NCBI RefSeq assembly: GCF_040081985.1
Contig: NZ_JBEBMH010000027.1
Span: 1-64,000, forward strand
From: Kumtagia yinganensis
GTDB taxonomy: Bacteria > Pseudomonadota > Alphaproteobacteria > Rhizobiales > Rhizobiaceae
Direction: 5' to 3'
DNA: 64,000 bases
A program made the position numbers and the translations under genes. Below the pieces are notes generated by a model, which was given only the letters and a program-made list of their open reading frames with translations, was not told where the DNA came from and searched no databases. Of this stretch, positions 7,842 to 18,036 are shown in pieces (position 1 is the stretch's first letter; each line of letters opens with the position of its first letter).

Positions 7842-9203
7842 TCAGACTCCTAGCGACTTCAGCTTGCGGTGCAGCGCCGAACGCTCCATGCCGATGAATT
7901 CGGCCGTGCGCGAGATATTGCCGCCGAAGCGGTTTATCTGGGCGATCAGATATTCCTTCTCGAACATCTCGCGCGCCTCGCGCAACGGCAGCGCCATGAT
8001 GTGGTGATCGTTCTGGCTCGGCGCGCGCGGCATGACGTCGCCGATCTCCGAGGGCAGCAGGTCGGAGGTGATTGGCGCGTCCACGTCGTCGCCGCGCACC
8101 AAGATCATCAGCCGTTCGATATTGTTGCGGAGCTGCCGGACATTGCCCGGCCAGTTGTGCGCCTGCAGCACCGCCATCGCGTCGTCGGCGATGCGCCGCG
8201 GCTTGATGCCGGCGGTGCGCGCTACCTGCTTCATGAAATTATCGACCAGATACGGGATGTCCTCGCGCCGCTCCGCCAGACCTGGAACCAGAACCGGCAC
8301 CACGGCCAGCCGATGGTAAAGATCCTCGCGGAAACGGCCCTCGGCGATCAGACCTTCGAGATTCTGTGCTGTCGACGATATAATACGCACGTCCACCCTG
8401 ACCCGCTTGGTGCCCCCTACCCGCTCGAACTGCTGGTCGACCAGCACGCGCAGAATCTTGGCCTGCGTCTCGCGCGGCATGTCGGCAACCTCGTCGAGAT
8501 AAAGGATGCCGCGATGCGCCTCCTCAAGCGCGCCGACCTTGCGTTCAGTACCGTTGGATTCCGTGCCGAACAGTTCGATCTCCATGCGTTCGGGCGTGAT
8601 CGTCGCCGCGTTCAACGACACGAACGGCCCGGTCCTGCGCGCCGAAGCTGCGTGGATTGCACGCGCCACCTGCTCCTTGCCGGCGCCGGAGGGTCCCATG
8701 ATCATGATACGGCTGTTGGTCGGTGCGACGCGCTCGATCGTCTGGCGCAATTGCGTCATGGCTGACGACATGCCGATCAGGTCGTGTGTGTCGCCACTGC
8801 GGTTCTTGAGTTCCGACACCTCGCGCTTGAGTTTCGAGGTCTCCAAAGCGCGCTCGGCGACCAGAATGAGGCGGTCGGACTTGAACGGTTTCTCAATGAA
8901 ATCGTAGGCGCCACGCCGGATCGCCGAAACAGCGGTCTCGATGTTGCCGTGGCCGGAGATCATCACTACCGGCAGGTTGGGATGCAGTGTCTTGATCTCA
9001 TCAAGCAGGGCCAGCCCATCCAGCCGCGACCCTTGCAGCCAGATATCGAGGAACACCAGGCGCGGCACGCGGTCGGCGATGGAGGCCAGCGCGCTGTCGG
9101 CGTTATGCGCCGTGCGGGTCTCATGGCCTTCGTCGCTCAGAATACCGGCAACCAATTCGCGAATGTCTTCTTCGTCGTCGACGACAAGGATATCAGACGC
9201 CAT
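7842..9203 (-). CDS. ntrX: Response regulator NtrX
   Basis: Response regulator of the NtrY/NtrX system, 453 residues, linked to nitrogen metabolism, respiration and envelope control in alphaproteobacteria. The receiver domain (1-120) has the acidic pair DD in ILVVDDEED and phospho-acceptor Asp53 in LVFLDIWL. An AAA+ domain follows with Walker A GPSGAGKE and Walker B GILYLDEVADM, and a Fis-type helix-turn-helix ends the protein (ISRTAEFIGMERSALHRKLK). The sigma54-contact loop GAFTGA is missing: after ELFGTE the sequence runs NGTERKVGALEEAHRG. NtrX is therefore unlikely to activate sigma54 directly, as already noted for NtrX in related genera. The start overlaps the ntrY stop by 11 bases. Confidence 0.95.
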   Translation of the reverse strand: MASDILVVDDEEDIRELVAGILSDEGHETRTAHNADSALASIADRVPRLVFLDIWLQGSRLDGLALLDEIKTLHPNLPVVMISGHGNIETAVSAIRRGAYDFIEKPFKSDRLILVAERALETSKLKREVSELKNRSGDTHDLIGMSSAMTQLRQTIERVAPTNSRIMIMGPSGAGKEQVARAIHAASARRTGPFVSLNAATITPERMEIELFGTESNGTERKVGALEEAHRGILYLDEVADMPRETQAKILRVLVDQQFERVGGTKRVRVDVRIISSTAQNLEGLIAEGRFREDLYHRLAVVPVLVPGLAERREDIPYLVDNFMKQVARTAGIKPRRIADDAMAVLQAHNWPGNVRQLRNNIERLMILVRGDDVDAPITSDLLPSEIGDVMPRAPSQNDHHIMALPLREAREMFEKEYLIAQINRFGGNISRTAEFIGMERSALHRKLKSLGV

Positions 9204-11487
9204 TTGCGACCTTTTCAGTTTCTCTTTGTGTTTGCGAAGGAGTCCCCTCCTCCTTCGCCTCCGCTTGTTCGGCGGAAGCCGGCAGGAAGATGCTCACCAT
9301 CGCTCCCTTGCCGCCGTGGAAATCCACCGGGGCGTCATGCAGTTCCAGCCTGCCGCCATGGTCCTCGATGATCTTCTTGACGATGGCGAGGCCGAGCCCG
9401 GTGCCTTTCTCGCGCGTCGTCATGTAGGGCTCGAGCAGCCGCTGCCGGTTCTCGCGCGGCAATCCCTTGCCATTGTCCATCACGTCGACGCGGATGACGC
9501 CACTCTGCTGTTTTGCTACGATCCGGACGACGCCAGGCTCGCTGTCCTGCCTGTCAACCGCGTCGATGGCTTCCGTCGCGTTTTTGATCACGTTTCCGAA
9601 TGCCTGCGCCAGCAGGCGGCTGTCGTATTTGCCCTTCAGCATCTCGCCGCCATAAGCCCGCTCGAAAGCGATGTCGGACCGGCTGACCTCGATGAGGAAA
9701 GACGCCTCGCGCAACGGTTCGCGCAGGTCGACGTCGCGGATCTCCGGCTTGGGCATACGGGCGAAGGACGAGAACTCATCGACCATGCGGCCGATATCGC
9801 CCACCTGCCGTATGATCGTGTCGGTGCACTGGTCAAAGATTTCGCGGTCCTCGGTAATCACCTTCCCGAAGCGCCTGCGGATGCGCTCGGCCGACAATTG
9901 GATCGGCGTCAGCGGGTTCTTGATCTCATGAGCGATGCGCCGGGCCACGTCCGCCCAGGCCGACGTCCGTTGCGCGGTGACAAGATCGGTGATGTCGTCG
10001 ACCGTTACCACGAAGGACTGTTCGCCCGCGTCGCGGTCGCCGCGCTCCAGCGTGACCTGGACGTTGAACGTCCGCTCCGTGCCGGCGCGGAAGAAGGTCA
10101 CCTGCTCGCGATAGACCGGCCGGCCGGAGCTGCGGCCGATCTCGAAAACCTTTCCCACATGCGGCAGCACCTTCGACAGGTTCTGGCCGACGCTGGCCGA
10201 TGCCGAGATCGCCAGCATTGTCTCAGCCGAGCGGTTGACGATGGTTATCGTGCCGGTCGAGTCGACACCGATGACGCCGGCCGTCACACCCGCCAGCACT
10301 GCCTCGGAGAATCGTCGGCGCTCGTCGACGAGATCCTTGGCGGTCAGGATCTCGTTGCGCTGCGATTTAAGCTGGAGCAGCATTTTGTTGAACGTGTCGC
10401 TCAGCGACGCCAGGTCGCCATCGGACTGGCGCACCGGCACGGATACGTCCAGATTGCCGGTCGCCACCTCGTCGGCCGCGCCGATCAACTGGCGGATCGG
10501 CCGCACCAGTCGGTCGGCGACCGCTATGCCGGTCCAGATCGCCGCAAGCACGATAACCAGCGTAACGCCGAGATAGAGCAGCGCGAACGCGACTTGCGTC
10601 GTCCTGCGGTTAGACTCGAGTCCGCGATAGTCGGCCGTGTTGACGGTGACGATCTGCCGAGCCTTGATAACGTCGGGATCGACCAGCCGGATGGTGTATA
10701 GATAGGTGTCGTCGAACTCGCGCAGTTTTACCACGGCCCCAACGATGTTCTTGGTGCCCGGATCGATCAGCACGGGCTGCCCGCCGGCCGCATCCCCGAG
10801 CGTACCGGCGGGCGGCTCCGGCATCGTGAAATCGGCCGCAGTCTTTGCCTGCATGATGAACGATCCGTCCGGGCGGATCAGCGCGGCGTGCGCCAGCGCC
10901 CGGCCGACCGCCTGCTGGCTCAGGAAGTCGCGAAAGCCGGTTCGGTCGAGATTGTACAGTGTCCTGGCGTTGGCAAGGTCGTAGGCCATCGACAGGGTCG
11001 TGCCCTGAAGGTTGCGGGCGTTTTCGCGCACGTAGGCTTCGGCGATCGACAGCGACGAATTGACGATGGTCTTGGTGCGTATCTCGAACCAGCGGTCGAG
11101 GCCGACATCCAGCGTGATCGAGGCGAAAATGGCGACGATGATCGCGGGGATCGCCGCGACGATGGAAAACATGGCGACGATGCGCACATGCAGGCGTGCC
11201 GCCGCCTTTTCGTTCCTGCGTGCCGCGACGATGCGATGCACCTCCCGGCCGATCAGACCGATAAGGAAGATGATCATGACGGCGTTCACGCCGATGACGG
11301 TCGCGAGCGTGGTCGTGCTGTCCGGCGCGAACGGCGTTGCACCGACCAGCACTGCAAAGGATAGCGCGGCCGCGATTAACGCGCCGACCACGGCCACTAT
11401 GCCGGTCAGCGCGAGCAGCCGCCGTCCCTCGAACGCTCTGGCATTCGGGAAAATGGGTGCTGGTGCGGTCGGTGCGTCGATAGCCAT
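9193..11487 (-). CDS. ntrY: Sensor histidine kinase NtrY
   Basis: Membrane-bound sensor kinase, 764 residues, partner of NtrX. The N-terminus has several hydrophobic segments (within about 25-115), a periplasmic region up to about 290, another membrane segment near 300-320, then a HAMP linker (VRPIRQLIGAADEVATGNL), a PAS domain (VIGVDSTGTITIVNRSAE), the HisKA box RRIAHEIKNPLTPIQLSAER and an HATPase domain with N, G1 (DNGKGLP) and G2 (GTGLGLAIVKKI) boxes. It is separated from ntrC by about 158 bases with a hairpin, so it may be partly independent of ntrBC. Confidence 0.95.
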   Translation of the reverse strand: MAIDAPTAPAPIFPNARAFEGRRLLALTGIVAVVGALIAAALSFAVLVGATPFAPDSTTTLATVIGVNAVMIIFLIGLIGREVHRIVAARRNEKAAARLHVRIVAMFSIVAAIPAIIVAIFASITLDVGLDRWFEIRTKTIVNSSLSIAEAYVRENARNLQGTTLSMAYDLANARTLYNLDRTGFRDFLSQQAVGRALAHAALIRPDGSFIMQAKTAADFTMPEPPAGTLGDAAGGQPVLIDPGTKNIVGAVVKLREFDDTYLYTIRLVDPDVIKARQIVTVNTADYRGLESNRRTTQVAFALLYLGVTLVIVLAAIWTGIAVADRLVRPIRQLIGAADEVATGNLDVSVPVRQSDGDLASLSDTFNKMLLQLKSQRNEILTAKDLVDERRRFSEAVLAGVTAGVIGVDSTGTITIVNRSAETMLAISASASVGQNLSKVLPHVGKVFEIGRSSGRPVYREQVTFFRAGTERTFNVQVTLERGDRDAGEQSFVVTVDDITDLVTAQRTSAWADVARRIAHEIKNPLTPIQLSAERIRRRFGKVITEDREIFDQCTDTIIRQVGDIGRMVDEFSSFARMPKPEIRDVDLREPLREASFLIEVSRSDIAFERAYGGEMLKGKYDSRLLAQAFGNVIKNATEAIDAVDRQDSEPGVVRIVAKQQSGVIRVDVMDNGKGLPRENRQRLLEPYMTTREKGTGLGLAIVKKIIEDHGGRLELHDAPVDFHGGKGAMVSIFLPASAEQAEAKEEGTPSQTQRETEKVANGV

Positions 11488-11569
11488 ACTGCCTGCGTGA
11501 TCCGGAACCTCCCGGATGTATGCAACGCATTGTGGCGATTATGCAACAAAACCCTGGTCGGAGGAAATA

Positions 11570-11592
11570 CCTTCCCCAATATTCAGGGAAGG
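11570..11592 (-). terminator. Hairpin between ntrC and ntrY
   Basis: Seven-base perfect stem CCTTCCC/GGGAAGG with a nine-base AT-rich loop, followed on the minus strand by TATTTCC. It lies between the ntrC stop and the ntrY start and could reduce read-through or separate two mRNAs. The T-tract is poor, so this may instead be an attenuating or processing hairpin. Confidence 0.35.
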
Positions 11593-11645
11593 CGGAGCGG
11601 TGGGAAGCGCGGGCCGGGTGAGATCCCAGGCCAACTCCGGCAATG

Positions 11646-13100
<1,455 letters not shown>

Positions 13101-13108
13101 GTCACCTC

Positions 13109-14227
13109 TCATTGGGCGCTCCCATCTCCGGAAGGCGCTTCCTTCCAGGCGGGCATCAGGATGCGGAACGTCGTTCCCCGGACTGTCGAATCGCATTCGA
13201 TGATGCCGCCATGCTCGCCGACGATCTTTGCGACCAGGGCGAGACCCAGCCCGGAGCCGTTGGGTTTCGTGGTGATAAAGGGGTCGAACAGGATCGGCAG
13301 CAGATCGTCCGGCACGCCCGGGCCGTTGTCATGCACGCAGAATTCCAGCGGCAGCGACACCCGATCCTGCGAGCCCGGAACGGTGACCCGGATGCCAGGG
13401 CGAAACGCCGTGGACAGGGTGATCTCGGCAGCCGGTGTATTGCCGGTCGCCTCGGCGGCATTCTTGATCAGGTTCAAAAACACCTGCACGAGCTGGTCGC
13501 GGTTTGCATAGACCGAAGGAAGCGATGGATCATAATCTTCGAAGATCTTGATCTTGCTGCCAAATCCGTTCCTGGCGATGGCCTTCACATGGTCGAGCAC
13601 CACGTGGATGTTGACCGGATGGCGGTCGATCGGCCGTTCGTCGGAAAACACCTCCATACGGTCGACGAGCGAGACGATCCGGTCCGTCTCGTCCGTGATC
13701 AGCCGGGTCAGGGCCCGGTCGTCGTCCGAAACCACGGTCTCCAACAATTGTGCAGCGCCGCGAATACCTGACAGCGGGTTCTTGATCTCGTGTGCCAGCA
13801 TGGCAGCGAGACCAGTCACCGAACGCGCGGCGCCGCGATGCGTCATCTGCCGGTCGATCTTGTCCGCCATCGAGCGTTCCTGGAACATGACGACCACCGA
13901 GCCCGGCAGTTCGGGAACCGGCGCGACATAGAGGTCGACCACCCGCTCGATCCCAAGTCGCGGCGAGGAGATGTCGACGCGATATTCGTTGACCGGCGCG
14001 GCGCGCTCGCGCACCTGATCGACCAGCGTCAGGATCGGGCTGCCGAACGGTACGAACTTCGCCAACGTGGCGCGCGCCAGCATCGCGGCGCTGGAGCGGA
14101 AAAAGTCCTCGGCATCCGCATTGGCGTAGACGATCAGACCGCTCGGACCGATCATGATCACTGGGCGGCGGATCGTGTTGAGAACGATCTGGGCGGCCGC
14201 GTCTGGCGGCGGTGAGGCAATGTTCAT
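13109..14227 (-). CDS. ntrB: Nitrogen sensor kinase/phosphatase NtrB (NRII)
   Basis: Soluble histidine kinase/phosphatase of 372 residues that controls NtrC phosphorylation in response to PII. An N-terminal PAS domain (about 15-115, MIGPSGLIVYANADAEDFF) is followed by the HisKA box with His146 in MLAHEIKNPLSGIRGAAQLL and an HATPase domain (DQLVQVFLNLIKNAAEA, DNGPGVP, GSGLGLALVAKI). No membrane segments are present, which separates it from NtrY. Its start overlaps the dusB stop by four bases (ATGA). Confidence 0.97.
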   Translation of the reverse strand: MNIASPPPDAAAQIVLNTIRRPVIMIGPSGLIVYANADAEDFFRSSAAMLARATLAKFVPFGSPILTLVDQVRERAAPVNEYRVDISSPRLGIERVVDLYVAPVPELPGSVVVMFQERSMADKIDRQMTHRGAARSVTGLAAMLAHEIKNPLSGIRGAAQLLETVVSDDDRALTRLITDETDRIVSLVDRMEVFSDERPIDRHPVNIHVVLDHVKAIARNGFGSKIKIFEDYDPSLPSVYANRDQLVQVFLNLIKNAAEATGNTPAAEITLSTAFRPGIRVTVPGSQDRVSLPLEFCVHDNGPGVPDDLLPILFDPFITTKPNGSGLGLALVAKIVGEHGGIIECDSTVRGTTFRILMPAWKEAPSGDGSAQ

Positions 14228-15249
14228 GCCGCGCTCCTAATCGCAGATGGTTCTTCGACGGCGGCAAAGACGCGGCGCAGGCTTTCGATCACCCTCGCAG
14301 GATCAACTGACCTCAGCACCTGCGCCCTCAAATCGGCGTCCGTGTGCGGCGCGTGGCGGTCGAGATACCAGCCCAGGTGTTTTCTTGCCTGGCGCAGGCC
14401 GCTTTCGATGCCGTAGAGCGACAGCATGTCCTCGTAGTGAGCCACTACATAGTCGGCGAGCGCCTCGTGCCGCGGCGGCTGAATGCCATCCGAAACCCCT
14501 GCTCCGGCTGCAATGGAGCCGGCGGTCCACGGCGCACCGTAGTTCGCCCGACCAACCATGACTGCGTCTGCGCGCGACTGCTCAAGCACAACTTCGGCAT
14601 CTGCAACCGTGCCGATATCGCCATTCGCAACCACCGGGACCGACACCGCCTCCTTGACGCGCCGAATCGCACGCCAATCAGCCCTGCCCTCGTAGAACTG
14701 GCAGCGGGTGCGCCCATGGATGGTCACCATGCGCACGCCCGCGTTCTCCGCCCGACGCGCCAGCACCGGTGCGTTCAGCGCGCTCTCGTCCCAGCCGAGC
14801 CGCATCTTCACCGTCACCGGTACGCTGACCGCGCCTACCACCGCGTCGATCAGGGTCAATGCATGGTCGAGATCGCGCATAAGTGCCGAGCCTGCGTAGC
14901 CGCCGGTCACCTTCTTGGCCGGACAGCCCATGTTGATGTCGACGATGTCGGCGCCCTCGCCGGCCGCGATGCGCGCGCCTTCGGCCATGTGGGCGGCCTC
15001 CCGGCCCGCCAACTGCACCATGTGGACATCGAGCCCCGAATGGCGGATGCGCAGGTGCGAACCGGCACGGCCTTTCGCCAGTTCTTCACTGGCCACCATT
15101 TCGGACACGACCAGGCCCGCGCCATGTGCATGCGCACGCGACCGGAACGCCTGGTCGGTAATGCCCGACATCGGCGCCAGGAAGACCCGGTTGCGGATCG
15201 TCACATTGCCGACCGCCAGCGGCTGGATTAATCTTGAGACGTCAGTCAT
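14224..15249 (-). CDS. dusB: tRNA-dihydrouridine synthase DusB (NifR3)
   Basis: FMN-dependent enzyme that reduces uridine in the D-loop of tRNA; the rhizobial homolog upstream of ntrBC is historically called nifR3. Seen: substrate/FMN start LAPMSGITDQAFR, DINMGCPAKKVTGG with the catalytic cysteine, VTIHGRTRCQFYEGRADW, VVANGDI and DAVMVGRANYG. Length 341 is normal. A TTG at 15255 precedes the ATG at 15249; the ATG is preferred although no strong ribosome site is visible. It is the first gene of the dusB-ntrB-ntrC(-ntrY-ntrX) operon. Confidence 0.94.
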   Translation of the reverse strand: MTDVSRLIQPLAVGNVTIRNRVFLAPMSGITDQAFRSRAHAHGAGLVVSEMVASEELAKGRAGSHLRIRHSGLDVHMVQLAGREAAHMAEGARIAAGEGADIVDINMGCPAKKVTGGYAGSALMRDLDHALTLIDAVVGAVSVPVTVKMRLGWDESALNAPVLARRAENAGVRMVTIHGRTRCQFYEGRADWRAIRRVKEAVSVPVVANGDIGTVADAEVVLEQSRADAVMVGRANYGAPWTAGSIAAGAGVSDGIQPPRHEALADYVVAHYEDMLSLYGIESGLRQARKHLGWYLDRHAPHTDADLRAQVLRSVDPARVIESLRRVFAAVEEPSAIRSAA

Positions 15250-15573
15250 GCACAAAAACGAAGCAATTTTCTCGCATGCTCAATTCCTAGACAGAAACCT
15301 CTTGGACTGCAACCATCGCCAGGGTCGAAATTGTCGCGGCGCCCATGACGCCTTGCTTTGCAACTGAGGCAACCATGCGGCACGCAAACGGCGGCGATTT
15401 TTCCGACGGGACGAGCGGAGCGCACCCCGAAAAGAGCCCGAGGCCCACGCCTCTCATCTGAAATTTACCCCATAGATCCTCCGGGGCACGGGCTTTGCGA
15501 GAGGAGGCTGACAACCGGCGTCGTCGCATGGCAACGGCGTGTGTTGTCTCGTTTCAGGACAGCCGGAGTTCAT
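15250..15573. other. Intergenic region between dusB and the RTX gene
   Basis: About 320 bases between divergent genes. It must hold the promoters of the nitrogen operon and of the RTX gene. I see no strong promoter consensus and no believable reading frame; an 80-codon minus-strand frame at 15287-15529 has no ribosome site or family features. GGAG at 15565-15568 belongs to the RTX gene. Confidence 0.5.
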
Positions 15574-17898
15574 ATGCCCGCCCCACAAAAGACCATCGCC
15601 GATTTTCGTGTCACCGCCGCAGGCAGCCGATTCCCGGAAACGGACAGCCACATCCTGGCGCTCGCCAATGGACAGTTCGATATCGCCTGGACGCAGGACC
15701 GAACGGCGGACAATTTCTGGGATACGGACGTACGCATCGAACGGCTGAACGCCGACCTGAACGGGGCAATTCTGGCGAGAAGCGGCGCCGGCGGCCCTTA
15801 TGACAGGGCGGAGGCCGACGCCTCCATGGCGACGCTCGGCGCCTTTCAGGTCGTAGCCTTCACCGATCGGGGAAGCCCCGGCACACCAGGCTCGATCCGG
15901 CTCAGCTTCTATGACGAGGCAGCGCTCAACGCGCCCTATTTCGCCGGCAAGTCCGTCGTCGTCGACTCCGGCGGCGATGCCATTCACCCACAGGTGGCGG
16001 CGCTGACGAACGGCAATCTCGCGGTCGTCTACTACGACGACATCGCGCATTCCGTGAAGGCGCGCGTCTTTGACCCGGCGCTCGACGCCTTCACCGGCGA
16101 AAGCGTCACGGTAAGCACTTGGAACACCATCTCAGGCGGACCCGATCTCGGCCTGACTGCGCTCTCGGGCGGCAACTTCGCGGTCACATGGCGCGACGGT
16201 TACGGAAGCGCACGCCTGCGTGTTCTCGACGGCCAGGGCAACCTGATGTCGAGCGACATCTATCTCTTCAGCGGCGTCGGCATGACCGCCGTTACAGAAC
16301 TCGCCGGGGGCAACCTCGCCATGGCGATCGGTTCGGGCGGCCACATCGTTCTGAAGGTCTTCGATGTGGACGGCAGCCATGCCGGTGCGCCCGTGCAATT
16401 GTCGAACACGATCGTGGGCGTGGGCACCGCCGATCTCGCCATGACCGCGCTGGATGACGGGCGGGTGATGATCGTCTGGGCGCAAGGCGGCGAAATCCGC
16501 GGCAGCGTCATGAAAGCCGACGGAACAGCGGATGGCGGCGTGTTCGTCGTCGCCTCCGGCGCCGATCCGCTTTCCCGGCCCGACATCGAGACACTGGCGG
16601 ACGGTCGCGTCGTCGTCAGTTACGACAAGGCCGGAACGTCGGGAGGCATCTTTGCGAGCGTTTTCGATCCGCGTGAAGCCGCCATCGACCTCATCGGGAC
16701 AGACGCGGCGGACCAGTTCGTCGGAACAGGTTTCGATGACCGCTTCAATCTTGGCAGCGGCAATGACTGGGTGACGGCTGGCGCCGGCAACGACTGGATC
16801 TTTGGCGGGCAAGGCGCCGACACGATGATCGGCGGTGCCGGCAACGACTACTATTACGTCGACAACGTCAAGGACATCGTCACCGAGAAGTCCGGAGGGG
16901 GCGTCGACACCGTGCGTTCCACGGTTTCCTACACGCTCTCCGACAATGTCGAAAAGCTTGTCCTGGCAGGCTCGGCGGCCAAGGGCATCGGCAACGCACT
17001 CGCCAACACGCTCACCGGCACAGCCGGCAACAATCTGCTGGATGGCCTCGGTGACGCCGACAGAATGGCTGGGCTAGCAGGCAACGACACCTATTTCGTG
17101 GACAATGCCGGCGATGTCGTGGTGGAGAAACCGGGAGAAGGAACCGACACGGTCTTCTCGAGCATCAGCTACAGCCTCACCGCCAATGTCGAGAAGCTGA
17201 CGCTGACGGGGGCGGCGGCAATCGACGCCACGGGCAATGACCTCCACAATGTGCTCACCGGCAACAGCGGCGCCAATCGGCTTATCGGCGGCGGAGGCGC
17301 CGACACGTTGACCGGCGGGCTGGGCGACGATGTCTATTTCGCCGCCGATTCTTCGGACACCATTATCGAGACCAAAGGCGGCGGCTTCGACACAGTCATC
17401 GTATTGTCAAACTACGCGCTCAATGCCGGAGCGGCGGTGGAACTGATCACCAACGTCTATGTCGGAAATCGCGTCGCCATTGATCTTACCGGCAACGAAT
17501 TCGGCCAGGAGATCCAAGGCAGCGCCGGCACGAATGTGCTGGACGGCAAAGGCGGAAACGATGTGCTCACCGGCGGCGCGGGACGCGACTTCTTCGTCTT
17601 CTCGACCGCGTTGGGCGTGAGCAACGTCGACAGGTTAGCCGACTTCTCCCCGAGCGATGACACGATCCAGCTCGGCCGTGCCGTGTTCACTGCGTTGTCC
17701 ATCGGCGCGGTCTCCGTGGACGCGTTCAAGGACATCGCCGACGGACCGAAGGACGCCAACGACCGCATCATCTACAATTCGGCGACCGGCATTCTTTATT
17801 ACGATGCCGACGGTTCCGGTTCCGCCTATGGCAACGTCAAATTCGCGGTCCTGACCGGCGGGCCGGAACTGACCGCCGCGGATTTTGTGGTGATCTGA
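15574..17898 (+). CDS. RTX-type calcium-binding protein, probable type I secretion substrate
   Basis: Predicted extracellular protein of 774 residues, acidic and Gly/Asp-rich. The start at 15574 has GGAG five bases upstream; the longer frame is not supported. Residues 20-370 contain at least six copies of a motif of the form LanGnfaVvW (for example ILALANGQFDIAWTQD, ALTNGNLAVVYYDD, ALSGGNFAVTWRDG, ALDDGRVMIVWAQG), spaced 50-70 residues, like blades of a beta-propeller. Residues 380-680 carry glycine-rich calcium-binding nonapeptide repeats (GGAGNDYYYVDN, GLAGNDTYFVDN, GGLGDDVYF, GGAGRDFFVF) interleaved with VDTVRSTVSYTLSDNVEKL-type strands. The end (DFSPSDDTIQL, YYDADGSG, final hydrophobic FVVI) matches the C-terminal secretion domain of such proteins. 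There is no signal peptide. No transporter gene is adjacent. Function is unknown; it has no protease motif. Confidence 0.85.
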   Translation: MPAPQKTIADFRVTAAGSRFPETDSHILALANGQFDIAWTQDRTADNFWDTDVRIERLNADLNGAILARSGAGGPYDRAEADASMATLGAFQVVAFTDRGSPGTPGSIRLSFYDEAALNAPYFAGKSVVVDSGGDAIHPQVAALTNGNLAVVYYDDIAHSVKARVFDPALDAFTGESVTVSTWNTISGGPDLGLTALSGGNFAVTWRDGYGSARLRVLDGQGNLMSSDIYLFSGVGMTAVTELAGGNLAMAIGSGGHIVLKVFDVDGSHAGAPVQLSNTIVGVGTADLAMTALDDGRVMIVWAQGGEIRGSVMKADGTADGGVFVVASGADPLSRPDIETLADGRVVVSYDKAGTSGGIFASVFDPREAAIDLIGTDAADQFVGTGFDDRFNLGSGNDWVTAGAGNDWIFGGQGADTMIGGAGNDYYYVDNVKDIVTEKSGGGVDTVRSTVSYTLSDNVEKLVLAGSAAKGIGNALANTLTGTAGNNLLDGLGDADRMAGLAGNDTYFVDNAGDVVVEKPGEGTDTVFSSISYSLTANVEKLTLTGAAAIDATGNDLHNVLTGNSGANRLIGGGGADTLTGGLGDDVYFAADSSDTIIETKGGGFDTVIVLSNYALNAGAAVELITNVYVGNRVAIDLTGNEFGQEIQGSAGTNVLDGKGGNDVLTGGAGRDFFVFSTALGVSNVDRLADFSPSDDTIQLGRAVFTALSIGAVSVDAFKDIADGPKDANDRIIYNSATGILYYDADGSGSAYGNVKFAVLTGGPELTAADFVVI

Positions 17899-18036
17899 TC
17901 GCATCACGGATGCGGAAGGCAAAATGACTTGCGCGACCAGGGAAACAACGGGCATCCATAGTGCCAATGCGAAGCCAGCAGGCAACTGACGAACAGGCCT
18001 GTTCAATCCGGCCACGACTTGCTCTATGCGTCTCGC

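Noticed and set aside
8941..10701. 586-codon plus-strand frame opposite ntrY and ntrX
   Set aside because: Antisense shadow of conserved kinase and regulator genes; no family features.
15287..15529. 80-codon minus-strand frame upstream of dusB
   Set aside because: No ribosome site, no conserved segments, and it lies in a divergent promoter region.
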